Of a DNA stretch of 64,000 nt, positions 26,903-35,807 are shown one piece after another. Made by a program: the position numbers and the translations under genes. The stretch spans positions 1,922,001 to 1,986,000 of the forward strand of contig NZ_NWFK02000001.1 of assembly GCF_002313155.2 (NCBI RefSeq), given 5' to 3'. The notes below the pieces were generated by a model that was given only the letters and a program-made list of their open reading frames with translations, did no database searches and was not told the origin of the DNA. Source of the DNA: Psychrobacter sp. FDAARGOS_221. GTDB taxonomy: Bacteria; Pseudomonadota; Gammaproteobacteria; Pseudomonadales; Moraxellaceae. The number at the start of each line of letters is the position of its first letter. Position 1 is the first letter of the stretch.

Positions 26903-27835
26903 CTAAATACTGGCACCGACTTCTCGAGCGATGGCAATCCCTTCTTCAACGGTTAAGTATTTGCGCAGGCTAGGGGTGTCTTGAAAGATGATATCGCCAT
27001 CTTGGAATACCAAGCATTCATTCACCGCCAGTTGTTGCCAGTCTTCGTTATTGGTTAATGGAACAGTGACTAAGATAGTGACTTTATCATTTTCAGTGGT
27101 GACATCACTAAAGTTAATCGATAAGTCATCATCTGCCAGCTTCGCTTCACCAAATGGCGCTTTACGGGTCAGATAAAACAGCAACGAGTTGGCATATGCC
27201 AATTGCCAATCGCCATTTGATAATAGGCAGTTGAATAAACCATTGGCGGCTAAGTAGCGACATTGAGTGGTCAAAAATCGGAACAGCTCTTGGTCGGACG
27301 GACGCTCTTTGTAGGTCGACTTTAAGCGATTGATTAAATAACAAAACGCCGCTTCGGAGTCGGTTGTACCGACCGGACGACAGTGCTCGCTGTTGCCATT
27401 TTTTTGTAGGCGCTGACAACGTTGGATAAAGCTTTCATTCATCTGACCGTTGTGGGCAAATACCCACTGCTCACCCCAGACTTCACGGACGAACGGATGG
27501 GTATTGGCCAAACAGTTGGTACCTTGCGTGGCCTTGCGAATATGAGCAACCACATTGAGCGCTTTGATGGGGTAGTTTTTGACCAGCTCAGCAACCGGTG
27601 ATTGAGAGCTTGGCTTGTCGTCATGAAACAGTCTTAGCCCACGCGCACGATTGCGGGCTAGGGTTTGTTGTTGAGTCAGTGCTGGATCATTGATGTCGCA
27701 AGCGTTAGGTTCAAAAAATGCAATACCAAAGCCATCGTTATGATGGTCTGTCTTGCCACCACGGTTATGAAATCCAGTAAAGCTAAAGCCAATATCGGTT
27801 GGGGTATTGGCGTTCATCCCTAATAATTGACACAT
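26903..27835 (-). CDS. Class II glutamine amidotransferase (YafJ-like)
   Basis: A 310-residue Ntn-type amidotransferase of the YafJ/EgtC group. The catalytic Cys2 is exposed after Met removal (MCQLLGMNANTPTDI), and the sheet segments FHNRGGKTDHHNDGFGIAFFE, VVAHIRKATQGTNCLANTHPF and WVFAHNGQMNESF (about 120-135) match the glutaminase fold. The acceptor reaction is unknown, as for YafJ. It follows the DUF2007 gene by 27 bases, likely one transcript. Confidence 0.87.
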   Translation of the reverse strand: MCQLLGMNANTPTDIGFSFTGFHNRGGKTDHHNDGFGIAFFEPNACDINDPALTQQQTLARNRARGLRLFHDDKPSSQSPVAELVKNYPIKALNVVAHIRKATQGTNCLANTHPFVREVWGEQWVFAHNGQMNESFIQRCQRLQKNGNSEHCRPVGTTDSEAAFCYLINRLKSTYKERPSDQELFRFLTTQCRYLAANGLFNCLLSNGDWQLAYANSLLFYLTRKAPFGEAKLADDDLSINFSDVTTENDKVTILVTVPLTNNEDWQQLAVNECLVFQDGDIIFQDTPSLRKYLTVEEGIAIAREVGASI

Positions 27836-27862
27836 CTATTGTTTACCACCTATTTATGTTCA

Positions 27863-28117
27863 TTACTTATTGATGCCATTACTGGTTGTATCAGCATCAT
27901 CAGAACCAGAGTCAATGTTATTTAAAATCTGCTTGGCTTTGTCAAGGTCTTCAGCACGCACCCATAGCGTCGCACCAGAATTCATACCTGGAATAGCACT
28001 GAGTGCTTGTACAGACACATTTATATCGTTATTTTTCAATAAGTTAGCATGAATCTCACCTTGTATGTTGGTGTCGTAGCTGGCCAGTCTGTGCCAATCA
28101 TCAACCTGATTGCTCAT
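27863..28117 (-). CDS. DUF2007-type small protein
   Basis: An 84-residue soluble protein resembling the DUF2007 'putative signal transducing protein' family: an N-terminal strand-helix (WHRLASYDTNIQGEIHANLLKNNDI) like a GlnB-type half fold, then ALSAIPGMNSGATLWVRAEDLDKAKQIL. It has an acidic C-terminal tail. Its promoter region contains a perfect parS site 16 bases upstream of the start. GGAGT precedes the ATG. Confidence 0.75.
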   Translation of the reverse strand: MSNQVDDWHRLASYDTNIQGEIHANLLKNNDINVSVQALSAIPGMNSGATLWVRAEDLDKAKQILNNIDSGSDDADTTSNGINK

Positions 28118-28132
28118 GTTTATACTCCTTAA

Positions 28133-28148
28133 TGTTTCACGTGAAACA
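28133..28148. promoter_or_regulatory. parS centromere-like site
   Basis: TGTTTCACGTGAAACA, a perfect 16-bp palindrome identical to the canonical chromosomal parS bound by ParB (Spo0J). It lies between the DUF2007 gene and the homoserine kinase gene, outside coding sequence. No parA/parB is in the window, so it would be served by ParB from elsewhere. Confidence 0.9.
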
Positions 28149-28228
28149 GCATGCTAAACCGCTAAGCAATAAGCTGTAGATTATTGGGTAGCCGTTTATT
28201 GAACGGCCACTTATGAAACAGGCATTTA

Positions 28229-29242
28229 TTAAATAGCCGTCGCTGTCACTTGGCTCCAATGGTAAGCTGCCAGACGCTTCATCAAGTCTGGGTTTTTGAC
28301 CATAATATTGTCACCAGTACGGCCTTGCTCACGGTTGTAATGAATGACGTTAAGACGCAATAACCAGAAGGTGACCGCTGCCATGGCTAACATAATAGGG
28401 AGCGCTTTTTGCTCAGCAGCAGTCAATGGACGAACCGCTTGATATCCTTCCACAAACGCCTGCATCTTTTGACGGTCAAATTCGACCAACTCGCCATTGC
28501 TTGCAGTGCCCCAAATGGTACAGAAATCATTGATAGTAATGGCAATATCCATCACATAATGCTCGACACTGACTTCGGTGAAGTCCAACAGGCCGGTTAG
28601 CGTTTCTTTGCCATCGGTTAAGTCCCATAGCGTATTGTCAGCGAACATATCTAAGTGACATAAGCCTTTTGGCAACTCATCTAGTGGTAAGGTTTCATAG
28701 CTTTGCCAGATATCTTGCATCAGCTTAGCTTCATCGGCTGGCATGTATTGAATCTCACGATCGCGCACTTGGTCCCAAGGATATAACGGCACGCCGTATT
28801 TTTCAGCAGGGGTCAGGCTTTGAAGCTCATTGTGTAAGGTAGCCAACGCTTGACCCATACTGCGACACATCGCCGCGCTGATCTGCTGCGGATGACCACC
28901 AGATAAGCAGGGCACAAGGGTAATGGCTTTGTCTTCGTACTGAATTAGATAATCCGGTGAGCCATCAGCTTTTGGCGTGCTTTTAGCCAGTGGCGCTGCT
29001 ACCGGCAAGGTGCCTTTGAGACGGTTTAAAATGGCGGCCATTTTGGCAATATCTTCTGGTGGGCGCTCTTCAAATAAGGTGAATACGTAGGAGTAGCTGC
29101 CCTCTGCATCCTCAGTGGTTTGGATAAACCAGTTAGAGTTTTTGATGCCCTGAGTAATGGGAATGGCCTTGGCAAATGAAACGCCAAAGGCATGGCAAAA
29201 AGCGGCAAATTGGTCATCTGATAAGTGGGTATAAACAGACAT
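28229..29242 (-). CDS. thrB: Homoserine kinase (aminoglycoside phosphotransferase-fold type)
   Basis: Phosphorylates homoserine on the way to threonine. This is the APH-fold type used by Pseudomonas and relatives, not the GHMP-type ThrB of E. coli. The 337 residues begin MSVYTHLSDDQFAAFCHAFGV and show QGIKNSNWFIQT, the catalytic loop CHLDMFADNTLW (about 195-206) and the metal-binding DFTEV (about 217-221). No threonine synthesis partner is adjacent. The start is the first ATG, with GAGAG before it. Confidence 0.9.
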   Translation of the reverse strand: MSVYTHLSDDQFAAFCHAFGVSFAKAIPITQGIKNSNWFIQTTEDAEGSYSYVFTLFEERPPEDIAKMAAILNRLKGTLPVAAPLAKSTPKADGSPDYLIQYEDKAITLVPCLSGGHPQQISAAMCRSMGQALATLHNELQSLTPAEKYGVPLYPWDQVRDREIQYMPADEAKLMQDIWQSYETLPLDELPKGLCHLDMFADNTLWDLTDGKETLTGLLDFTEVSVEHYVMDIAITINDFCTIWGTASNGELVEFDRQKMQAFVEGYQAVRPLTAAEQKALPIMLAMAAVTFWLLRLNVIHYNREQGRTGDNIMVKNPDLMKRLAAYHWSQVTATAI

Positions 29243-29340
29243 AGGGCTCTCTTGATTTGAGGGTTACAGGTTAATTAGTTTATGACATTTATTGTTTATT
29301 ATACCTAAAATTAGTGATCTGTCGCCTATGCTGATTTTGA

Positions 29341-31242
29341 TTAAGGCTGTTGGCTATGTTGATCCTCTAATGCGTCAGGTGTTGCCTCTTGTTGAGACTG
29401 TTTTGATTTTTTTGACGATTTTTTCTTCTTTTTCTTTTTAGATTGGCTTTTTTTGTCTTGTGGTGTCGCTAAGCTAATTAAAATCTCTGATAAGCCACTG
29501 CTGATACGACGCACATAGTTCATATCGTTAATCAGCGATGAGGCTTGCAGCTTGTCTAGCCCCTCGGCTCTAAGCTTTTCTAGTACCTGTGCGTGTAGCG
29601 GTGAGGTATATTCACTTTGCTCAATAAAGCGGTCGATATCCGACTGCTGCTCTGAGTTGTCATTTATTTCACTGCGGATCTGATTGAAGCTTAATAACAT
29701 CTCAAACAAGCTTTGACGCAGCTGCATATAGTCTTGATATACCTGAGCCTCAGGATGACTTAAGAAGTGCTGCATATTTTTCTGTAAGTGTTTGCTTTGT
29801 TTGACAATTTCGACCACGTGAAACGCTGCTATGTGAGCATCGGTCAGCTTTTTTTGCAGCTTTTTATTGTCTTGAATATCAATCTTACTGGTAAAGCTTA
29901 ATATGTCGCTATATAACGGCTTAATTTGCCATTCATACAGGCTTTGTACGTCCAGTTGTAATGGCGTTTTAGGGACAGGCAGTCTGTCGCTGGGGTGATA
30001 TAACTCTGCATTAGGAATATAAATGGCATGACAGACCACTTCTAGTCCGAGTATCGCAAGATGCTGCACTTCTTGAGTAACCGCATAAATAGCGGTGTCT
30101 GTCGACTTCAACATGTTGCTATGCAAGTGGCGCGGTAGGACTGCTTCAGAGTCATCAGGCAGACGTTTTTTCGGTTTTTTGTCAGGCAATATCTTAACCA
30201 GCACCTGCACCAGTTTGTTTTGCAATCCCCAAAATACTGACAGACCTAAGACGTTAAATAGGGTGTGAAACAGTGCCAGCTGCAATAAGGGCGATGGCAT
30301 GCGCGCCTGAATGGCAATCCAAGACACCAAGTAAGTCAAAGGCAACCACAGTATCAATGACAGTAACGCGGTGACCCAGTTAAATATTAGGTGAGCCAGC
30401 GCCAATCGTTGTCCATTGCGATCACTACTGAGCATACCAACCAACGCGGTGGTAAAGCTACTGCCTAAGTTTGAACCCAGTGCAATGGCAAAGCCTTGAG
30501 GCAGTGTAATTTGCTGTGCGGATAGCGCCGCTAAAATCAAAATCAAGGTGGCGTGTGAGGATTGCAAAACACAAGTTAGGATAAAGCCAATAAAGGTAAA
30601 CAGCAGCACTTGTGAGACACCGCTGGCCTCAATGCCACTGAGCTCAATGGTATTAAAGGCACCAAAGCCATCTTTAATAGAGTCAATACCTAAGAAGATT
30701 AGCGCAATCCCGATTAGCGCTTGTCCAAGTGCTTTTAGACGACTGTCCAAAAAGCCAAGCAGTACGCCGACCACTAACATAGGGATAGCGGCAGGGCTTA
30801 AGCTGATACTTTGACCCGCTAACGCCAGTAGCCACGCACCACTCGACGCCCCTAAGTTGGTGCCTAAGATTACCGCCAAACCACCGGCCAAGGTAATCAT
30901 ACCGGTACTTAAAAAAGCAATGGTCAATAACGAAACTAGGGTAGTGGACTGCAATAAAAAAGTAGAGCCGATACCAAATAAAAAGCCTTTGACCGGTGTC
31001 TCGGTACTTTTTGCCATTAATCGCTCTAATGTACCGCCTGCTGCATTGTGCAGCCCACTTTCAATACACTGCATACCAAACAAAAATAGCGCCAGACCAT
31101 AGCACAGGACCAGCCAAGCAGAGCTCATTAAAAATGAGTACACCAACGCCGCAATAAGTAGCGTCAAGCCTAAGTATTTAAGCTTTGAGATGTGCCTTAA
31201 AACAAAAACGGGCACCATGCTGTTGAGGTAGCGGTTTTTCAT
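29341..31242 (-). CDS. Na/Pi cotransporter family protein with PhoU-like C terminus
   Basis: Inner-membrane protein of the NptA/YjbB (PNaS) family, predicted to move phosphate with sodium. About residues 20-345 hold many hydrophobic helices and two inverted repeats with the QSS signature (LQSTTLVSLLTIAFLSTGMI and LQSSHATLILILAALSA). The C-terminal half (about 370-590) is helical and PhoU-like. The end is a Lys/Ser run (about 600-620) with an unusual block of consecutive Lys, then a Gln-rich tail. The presence of pstSCAB-phoU 20 kb away gives the cell two phosphate routes. The export direction is possible, as proposed for YjbB. Confidence 0.87.
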   Translation of the reverse strand: MKNRYLNSMVPVFVLRHISKLKYLGLTLLIAALVYSFLMSSAWLVLCYGLALFLFGMQCIESGLHNAAGGTLERLMAKSTETPVKGFLFGIGSTFLLQSTTLVSLLTIAFLSTGMITLAGGLAVILGTNLGASSGAWLLALAGQSISLSPAAIPMLVVGVLLGFLDSRLKALGQALIGIALIFLGIDSIKDGFGAFNTIELSGIEASGVSQVLLFTFIGFILTCVLQSSHATLILILAALSAQQITLPQGFAIALGSNLGSSFTTALVGMLSSDRNGQRLALAHLIFNWVTALLSLILWLPLTYLVSWIAIQARMPSPLLQLALFHTLFNVLGLSVFWGLQNKLVQVLVKILPDKKPKKRLPDDSEAVLPRHLHSNMLKSTDTAIYAVTQEVQHLAILGLEVVCHAIYIPNAELYHPSDRLPVPKTPLQLDVQSLYEWQIKPLYSDILSFTSKIDIQDNKKLQKKLTDAHIAAFHVVEIVKQSKHLQKNMQHFLSHPEAQVYQDYMQLRQSLFEMLLSFNQIRSEINDNSEQQSDIDRFIEQSEYTSPLHAQVLEKLRAEGLDKLQASSLINDMNYVRRISSGLSEILISLATPQDKKSQSKKKKKKKSSKKSKQSQQEATPDALEDQHSQQP

Positions 31243-31488
31243 AGAGTGGCTGCTATCGGTTGCTGCAGAATAATATTAAATGATAACTCATGGTCTATTA
31301 GGTAAAACTAAGAGCTTAGTAGAGGTTAGGATCTAAAAGTCGTGGGCCAGAAGAGATGTTTGTTCATGCACTTAGATTATAGCGCAAACCTGAATGGGTT
31401 TTTTTGTTAAAATGCGATATAGTCAAAGTTGTATCATAAAACCATATTATCAGTCATATCAAACCATGACACTATTGTAGGAACAGTG

Positions 31489-32259
31489 ATGTTAGCTAAA
31501 CGAATTATTCCATGTTTGGATGTGGATAATGGCCGTGTGGTCAAAGGGGTTAAGTTTGTTGATATTAAAGATGCCGGCGACCCTGTTGAAGTGGCCAAGC
31601 GCTATAACGAACAAGGTGCTGACGAGATTACCTTTTTGGATATTACCGCCACTCACCATGGGCGTGATACTACCTATGAGATGGTTGAGCGCATCGCAGA
31701 AGCGGTATTTGTGCCATTAACCGTCGGCGGTGGGGTGCGTAAAATTGAAGACATACGCAACTTACTTAATGCCGGCGCTGATAAAGTGGCGATTAACTCA
31801 GCAGCGGTATTCACGCCTGAGTTTGTCGGTGAGGCAGCAGAGAAGTTTGGCAGCCAGTGTATCGTTGTCGCCATTGATGCCAAGCGTGTGGATGATGTCG
31901 ATGGCGCACTAAGATGGGAGATATTCACTCATGGCGGTCGTAAGCCAACCGGTATTGATGCCGTCGCTTGGGCAGAAAGAATGGCCGACTTAGGTGCCGG
32001 CGAGCTACTAGTCACTTCTATGGATGGCGATGGTACCAAGCAAGGCTATGATTTGGCATTGATGAAAGCCATTACCAGCCGCGTCAATGTACCCGTGATT
32101 GCCTCTGGCGGCGTCGGTAATTTGCAGCATTTGGCCGATGGTGTGCTACAAGGCGGCGCAGATGCAGTATTGGCCGCCAGTATTTTCCACTTTGGCGAAT
32201 ACACCGTGGCAGAAGCGAAGCAGTTTATGCAGCAGCAGGGTATTGAAGTACGCCTGTAA
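31489..32259 (+). CDS. hisF: Imidazole glycerol phosphate synthase, cyclase subunit HisF
   Basis: TIM-barrel subunit that closes the imidazole ring using ammonia from HisH. The ATG at 31489 has TAGGAA upstream and gives the standard [20 protein letters not shown]; an upstream in-frame start at 31429 is rejected because it adds 20 atypical residues. Catalytic Asp residues are in PCLDVD (11) and [15 protein letters not shown] (about 130), and phosphate-binding loops in [11 protein letters not shown] and IASGGVGN. At 256 residues the length is standard. Its partner hisH lies at 8620; hisA is not in the window. Confidence 0.97.
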   Translation: MLAKRIIPCLDVDNGRVVKGVKFVDIKDAGDPVEVAKRYNEQGADEITFLDITATHHGRDTTYEMVERIAEAVFVPLTVGGGVRKIEDIRNLLNAGADKVAINSAAVFTPEFVGEAAEKFGSQCIVVAIDAKRVDDVDGALRWEIFTHGGRKPTGIDAVAWAERMADLGAGELLVTSMDGDGTKQGYDLALMKAITSRVNVPVIASGGVGNLQHLADGVLQGGADAVLAASIFHFGEYTVAEAKQFMQQQGIEVRL

Positions 32260-32445
32260 CAGCACCCATTAAGCGCAAATAAGCGACTTATTGGTATTGC
32301 CTTATTCGTGCAACGCTACTTGCTCAAACGAGCAACCAATCAACTCAAAACAGTCACATAAAAAATGCTATTATAGCGGTAATTTTTGATGGCGACTTTT
32401 TTGGACGCTAATTCTCACTTAAACATATATTATTAGGATGCTGTT

Positions 32446-32970
32446 ATGCAAGATTTACAACAACAACGCGACGACATTACCCATATTGAAGGTAACTTAT
32501 ATCAAAACACAGAAGCCCGTATTGGTATCGTGGTCGGTCGTTTCAACGCTTTCGTCGTTGAGTCCCTAGTCGATGGTGCAATTGACGCTTTATTACGTCA
32601 TGGTGTTTCAGGTAGCAATATCAGCGTAATCCGCGTACCAGGTGCATTTGAGTTGCCTTTGGCCGCTCAGCGTGCTGCAGAGTCAGATCGTTTTGACGCC
32701 ATTGTTGCCTTAGGCGCAGTGATTCGTGGTAGCACGCCACACTTTGACTATGTCGCAGGCAGCTCAGCCAATGGTTTGGCCAGTGTGTCTATGGACTACA
32801 ATATCCCAGTGATTAACGGCATCTTGACCACGGATTCGATTGAGCAAGCCATTGAGCGCTCAGGCACTAAAGCGGGCAACAAAGGCGCAGAAGCGGCGAT
32901 GGTTGCATTAGAAATGATTGCTGTTTTATCACAGCTTGATGTTGATTATGACTACGAAGACGAAGACTAA
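32446..32970 (+). CDS. ribH: 6,7-dimethyl-8-ribityllumazine synthase
   Basis: Condenses the pyrimidine intermediate with 3,4-dihydroxybutanone phosphate in riboflavin synthesis. The 174 residues show [57 protein letters not shown] (catalytic His) and [28 protein letters not shown], all typical. It has a short N-terminal extension and an acidic tail ending [14 protein letters not shown] precedes the ATG. nusB follows after 84 bases, the usual ribH-nusB order. Confidence 0.96.
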   Translation: MQDLQQQRDDITHIEGNLYQNTEARIGIVVGRFNAFVVESLVDGAIDALLRHGVSGSNISVIRVPGAFELPLAAQRAAESDRFDAIVALGAVIRGSTPHFDYVAGSSANGLASVSMDYNIPVINGILTTDSIEQAIERSGTKAGNKGAEAAMVALEMIAVLSQLDVDYDYEDED

Positions 32971-33054
32971 TCAACACATAACACCAGCTATTTAACGCGT
33001 AATAATCCATAGTAAATGTCAAAGCGCTTTCTTTGATGATAGGTATTTATATAC

Positions 33055-33777
33055 ATGAGCAACCAAAATCCGGCACAAACTGAAGAAAACAATCAGTTCG
33101 ATATCAACGAATCCAGTTATAAGACCAGCCATGCTGCCGTCCGCAAGGCACGTCGTTTTGCGCTACAAGGGCTATACGAGTGGTTGATGACAGATCATCG
33201 CTTTGAGCAAATGGGTGAAGCCCAATGGAAGGCCAATCCGCCACATGATATCGCAGCGCGTACCCGTGCTACTAATGCGATGCATACGGTACATCTGGGC
33301 TATTACCATACATTGATGCGTGATATTCCTCAGCAAATCGATGAGCTAGAAGCCTTGATTAAGCCTTATCTGGATCGTGAAATCAGCAAGATTGATATGG
33401 TTGAGCATGCCGTACTGCTAATCGGTGCTTATGAGCTGCAGCATAGCCTGCATATCCCTTATAAGGTAGTGCTTGATGAAGCGATGAAGCTAAATACCCA
33501 CTTTGGGGCAACCGATGCGCATAAACTGATTAATGCGGTGATGGATAAGCTAGCGGCTCAGCTGCGTGAGGTTGAAGTTCAAGCTGATATCGGCGGCGGC
33601 TATAAGCAAAAGCAAAAGCAAGCATCAGCTTCTAAAGCGCAAGACGCTGCGGATGCGGCTGAAGCAAGCACTGACAGTGTAGATGTGGATAAAGTGACGG
33701 CAGACAATGCTCAAGATGGCGAGCAAAAAGCGCAAGCTAAGCCAAGACTGAGCCTTAAGTCGAAAAAAGACGCTTAA
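33055..33777 (+). CDS. nusB: Transcription antitermination factor NusB, long form
   Basis: RNA-binding factor that works with NusE (S10) at boxA in rRNA operons. The core (about 25-180) is clear: [37 protein letters not shown], and [32 protein letters not shown]. At 240 residues it is far longer than E. coli NusB (139). A polar 25-residue start and a C-terminal tail of about 55 residues, rich in Ala, Asp, Lys and Gln and likely disordered, account for the excess. It sits in ribH-nusB-thiL-pgpA. Confidence 0.94.
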   Translation: MSNQNPAQTEENNQFDINESSYKTSHAAVRKARRFALQGLYEWLMTDHRFEQMGEAQWKANPPHDIAARTRATNAMHTVHLGYYHTLMRDIPQQIDELEALIKPYLDREISKIDMVEHAVLLIGAYELQHSLHIPYKVVLDEAMKLNTHFGATDAHKLINAVMDKLAAQLREVEVQADIGGGYKQKQKQASASKAQDAADAAEASTDSVDVDKVTADNAQDGEQKAQAKPRLSLKSKKDA

Positions 33778-33850
33778 TAGCGGTTAACTCAATACAAGAG
33801 TAATCAGTAGAAGTGTCAGCAGCAGGAAACCAGCGTTAGGATGCACAGTA

Positions 33851-34903
33851 ATGACTGAATTTGAGCTCATTTATGATTATTTTAAGCAGCAAATGCAGTC
33901 ATTTGTTGCCACCGAAGCTCTGCAACAAGCCCTGGTCGTAAAAAGCCTAGGTGATGATGCTGCAGTGGTAGAGTTGGCAGCGAACGCTAAATGGGTGACC
34001 TGTGTCGATACCTTGGTACAAGGTCGTCATTTTAGTACAGAATGGGACCAGATTGAGCAGTTGGCCTTTGCCATCGGTTATAAATCGGTGGTGGTCAATG
34101 TGTCCGATTTGGCAGCGATGGGTGCCCAGCCACACAGCATCCTATTGGCACTGGCACTGCCGCAGCGCTTGGCAACAGCAGATTGGTTACAAGCTTTTGC
34201 CAAAGGATTATTCCATGCTTGTACGCAGTATGGAGTGCGCCTAATTGGCGGTGATACCACCCGTCATGACAATCTGGTGATTAGTGTCACAGCCAATGGG
34301 GTAATGGCCGATCAGGCGTTGCCTATTTATCGTCATGGTGCACAAGTTGGCGATAAGGTTTATGTCTCTGGAACGCTCGGTGATGCCAACTATGCGTTGC
34401 AGCATGCAGATACTGAGATTGGTCAACAGTTGGCGCATCGCCTGCATATGCCGACGCCAAGAGTGACCTTGGGTACAGCGTTGGCTGCTCAAGGCTTGGC
34501 AACGGCTATGATCGATGTATCTGATGGATTGGTTCAGGATTTAGGTCATATCTGTCAGCAAAGTGGGGTAGCGATGCAGCTGGAGTTAACACAGCTGCCG
34601 GCCAGCTCTGGATTACAGCAAGTAGCATTGCCAGTCAGAGCGTTGTGTCAGCTGACCGGAGGCGACGACTATGAGTTAGCGTTTACCTTGCCGGCGACGG
34701 CCAGTGTACCTCAGTCTTATCTTGATGCGGGCCACAAGGTGACTTGTATCGGCGAGGTAGTGGCAATGTCTGCTACTGACCAGCAGCACCCGAATACAGC
34801 GATTACTTTGCTTTATCAAGGTCAGCCGCTGAGTGCGCAGCAGCCATATCCATTTTCACAGCTACCAGATTTAGGTGGTTATCAGCATTTCAGCAAGGAG
34901 TAG
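33851..34903 (+). CDS. thiL: Thiamine-monophosphate kinase
   Basis: Phosphorylates thiamine phosphate to the active diphosphate. The 350 residues show the PurM-like fold motifs: GDDAAVVEL (about 34-42), VVNVSDLAAMGAQPHSILLALALP (about 79-102), LIGGDTTRHDNLVISVTANG, IDVSDGLVQDLGHI and TGGDDYELAFTLP. TTAGG precedes the ATG by 10 bases. pgpA starts two bases after the stop, with its ribosome site (AAGGAG) inside the thiL end, so the two are probably coupled. Confidence 0.95.
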   Translation: MTEFELIYDYFKQQMQSFVATEALQQALVVKSLGDDAAVVELAANAKWVTCVDTLVQGRHFSTEWDQIEQLAFAIGYKSVVVNVSDLAAMGAQPHSILLALALPQRLATADWLQAFAKGLFHACTQYGVRLIGGDTTRHDNLVISVTANGVMADQALPIYRHGAQVGDKVYVSGTLGDANYALQHADTEIGQQLAHRLHMPTPRVTLGTALAAQGLATAMIDVSDGLVQDLGHICQQSGVAMQLELTQLPASSGLQQVALPVRALCQLTGGDDYELAFTLPATASVPQSYLDAGHKVTCIGEVVAMSATDQQHPNTAITLLYQGQPLSAQQPYPFSQLPDLGGYQHFSKE

Positions 34904-34905
34904 CG

Positions 34906-35523
34906 ATGTCATCTAATCGGTCATCAGACCCGTCCTCCTCTCATTCAGCTAAGCCTGACATTCGTCAATCCAACGCTTGCCCTCCATTACCTACCGATGC
35001 AACCTTATTTGATAAAGTAGTCTATGGGTTAGGCATAGGCTTAGGCAGCGGTCTGCCTAAGCGTGCGCCAGGTACTTGGGGTACGCTTGGTGGGGTCATT
35101 GTGGCATTGCCGCTAATGCAGCTTGGCTTTATTGCTTTTTTCTCAATTACCTTGGTGTCCAGTGTAATTGGTATAGCCATTTGTGAACGCACTTCAAATT
35201 TGATGCAGGTGCATGACGACCCGCATATTGTGTGGGACGAGTGGGCAGGGATATGGATCAGCTTGTTGCCAGTGGCATTTTTGTTGACCTACGCACCAGA
35301 GTATTTGTCTCAGGCCAGTTATTGGTTTTCGATTGTGTTGGCGTTTGTTTTATTCCGCCTATTTGATATTGCCAAACCAAGCCCCATTAAATGGGCAGAT
35401 GAAAAGCTGTCTGGTGGCCTTGGTATCATGTTAGATGATATTCTAGCAGGTATCATGGCATTGGTAGCTTGGCTGATGATCGTGGCCAGTATCCTGATGT
35501 TTTATCCTAATTCTGGTTATTAA
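34906..35523 (+). CDS. pgpA: Phosphatidylglycerophosphatase A
   Basis: Membrane phosphatase that makes phosphatidylglycerol from its phosphate. The 205 residues carry a polar N-terminal extension (about 35 residues) and then the PgpA core: YGLGIGLGSGLPKRAPGTWGTLGGV, the metal-binding DPHIVWDEWAGIW (about 105), FRLFDIAKPSPIKWADEKLSGGLGIMLDDILAG (about 145-177). Three or four membrane helices are predicted. It is the last gene of the rightward cluster. Confidence 0.94.
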   Translation: MSSNRSSDPSSSHSAKPDIRQSNACPPLPTDATLFDKVVYGLGIGLGSGLPKRAPGTWGTLGGVIVALPLMQLGFIAFFSITLVSSVIGIAICERTSNLMQVHDDPHIVWDEWAGIWISLLPVAFLLTYAPEYLSQASYWFSIVLAFVLFRLFDIAKPSPIKWADEKLSGGLGIMLDDILAGIMALVAWLMIVASILMFYPNSGY

Positions 35524-35807
35524 TTATTTTAGTTATTAATTTTCTCGGCTATTAGGTATTCCAGTTATTAAGCCACATTAAGTTTGATTTCGAAGACAGG
35601 TTGTTGATTGTTAATGGCCAGTGCTAGAGCAGTTATTTGCTAGACTATGCTTTGTTAATTTATAATTCACAATTCATATTTTTTTAATACACAACGGTTT
35701 AAATAGCTGTTTTTTTAAATTAAACACATACTAGGAAGCTACGCTAGCAATAGCGACCATAAATATAAAATTTATCGATTCACCCCAATAAACAATAGTG
35801 ATTTCTT
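35524..35807. other. Gap between pgpA and glmU
   Basis: About 280 AT-rich bases. The first 60 are a degenerate array of TTATTAATT/GGCTATTAGG-like units. No terminator hairpin was recognised. The promoter of glmU should be here; no clear ribosome site precedes the glmU ATG. Confidence 0.4.

Noticed and set aside
29813..29825. ACCACGTGAAACG as a parS half-match
   Set aside because: Right half matches but the left half does not; it is in coding sequence.
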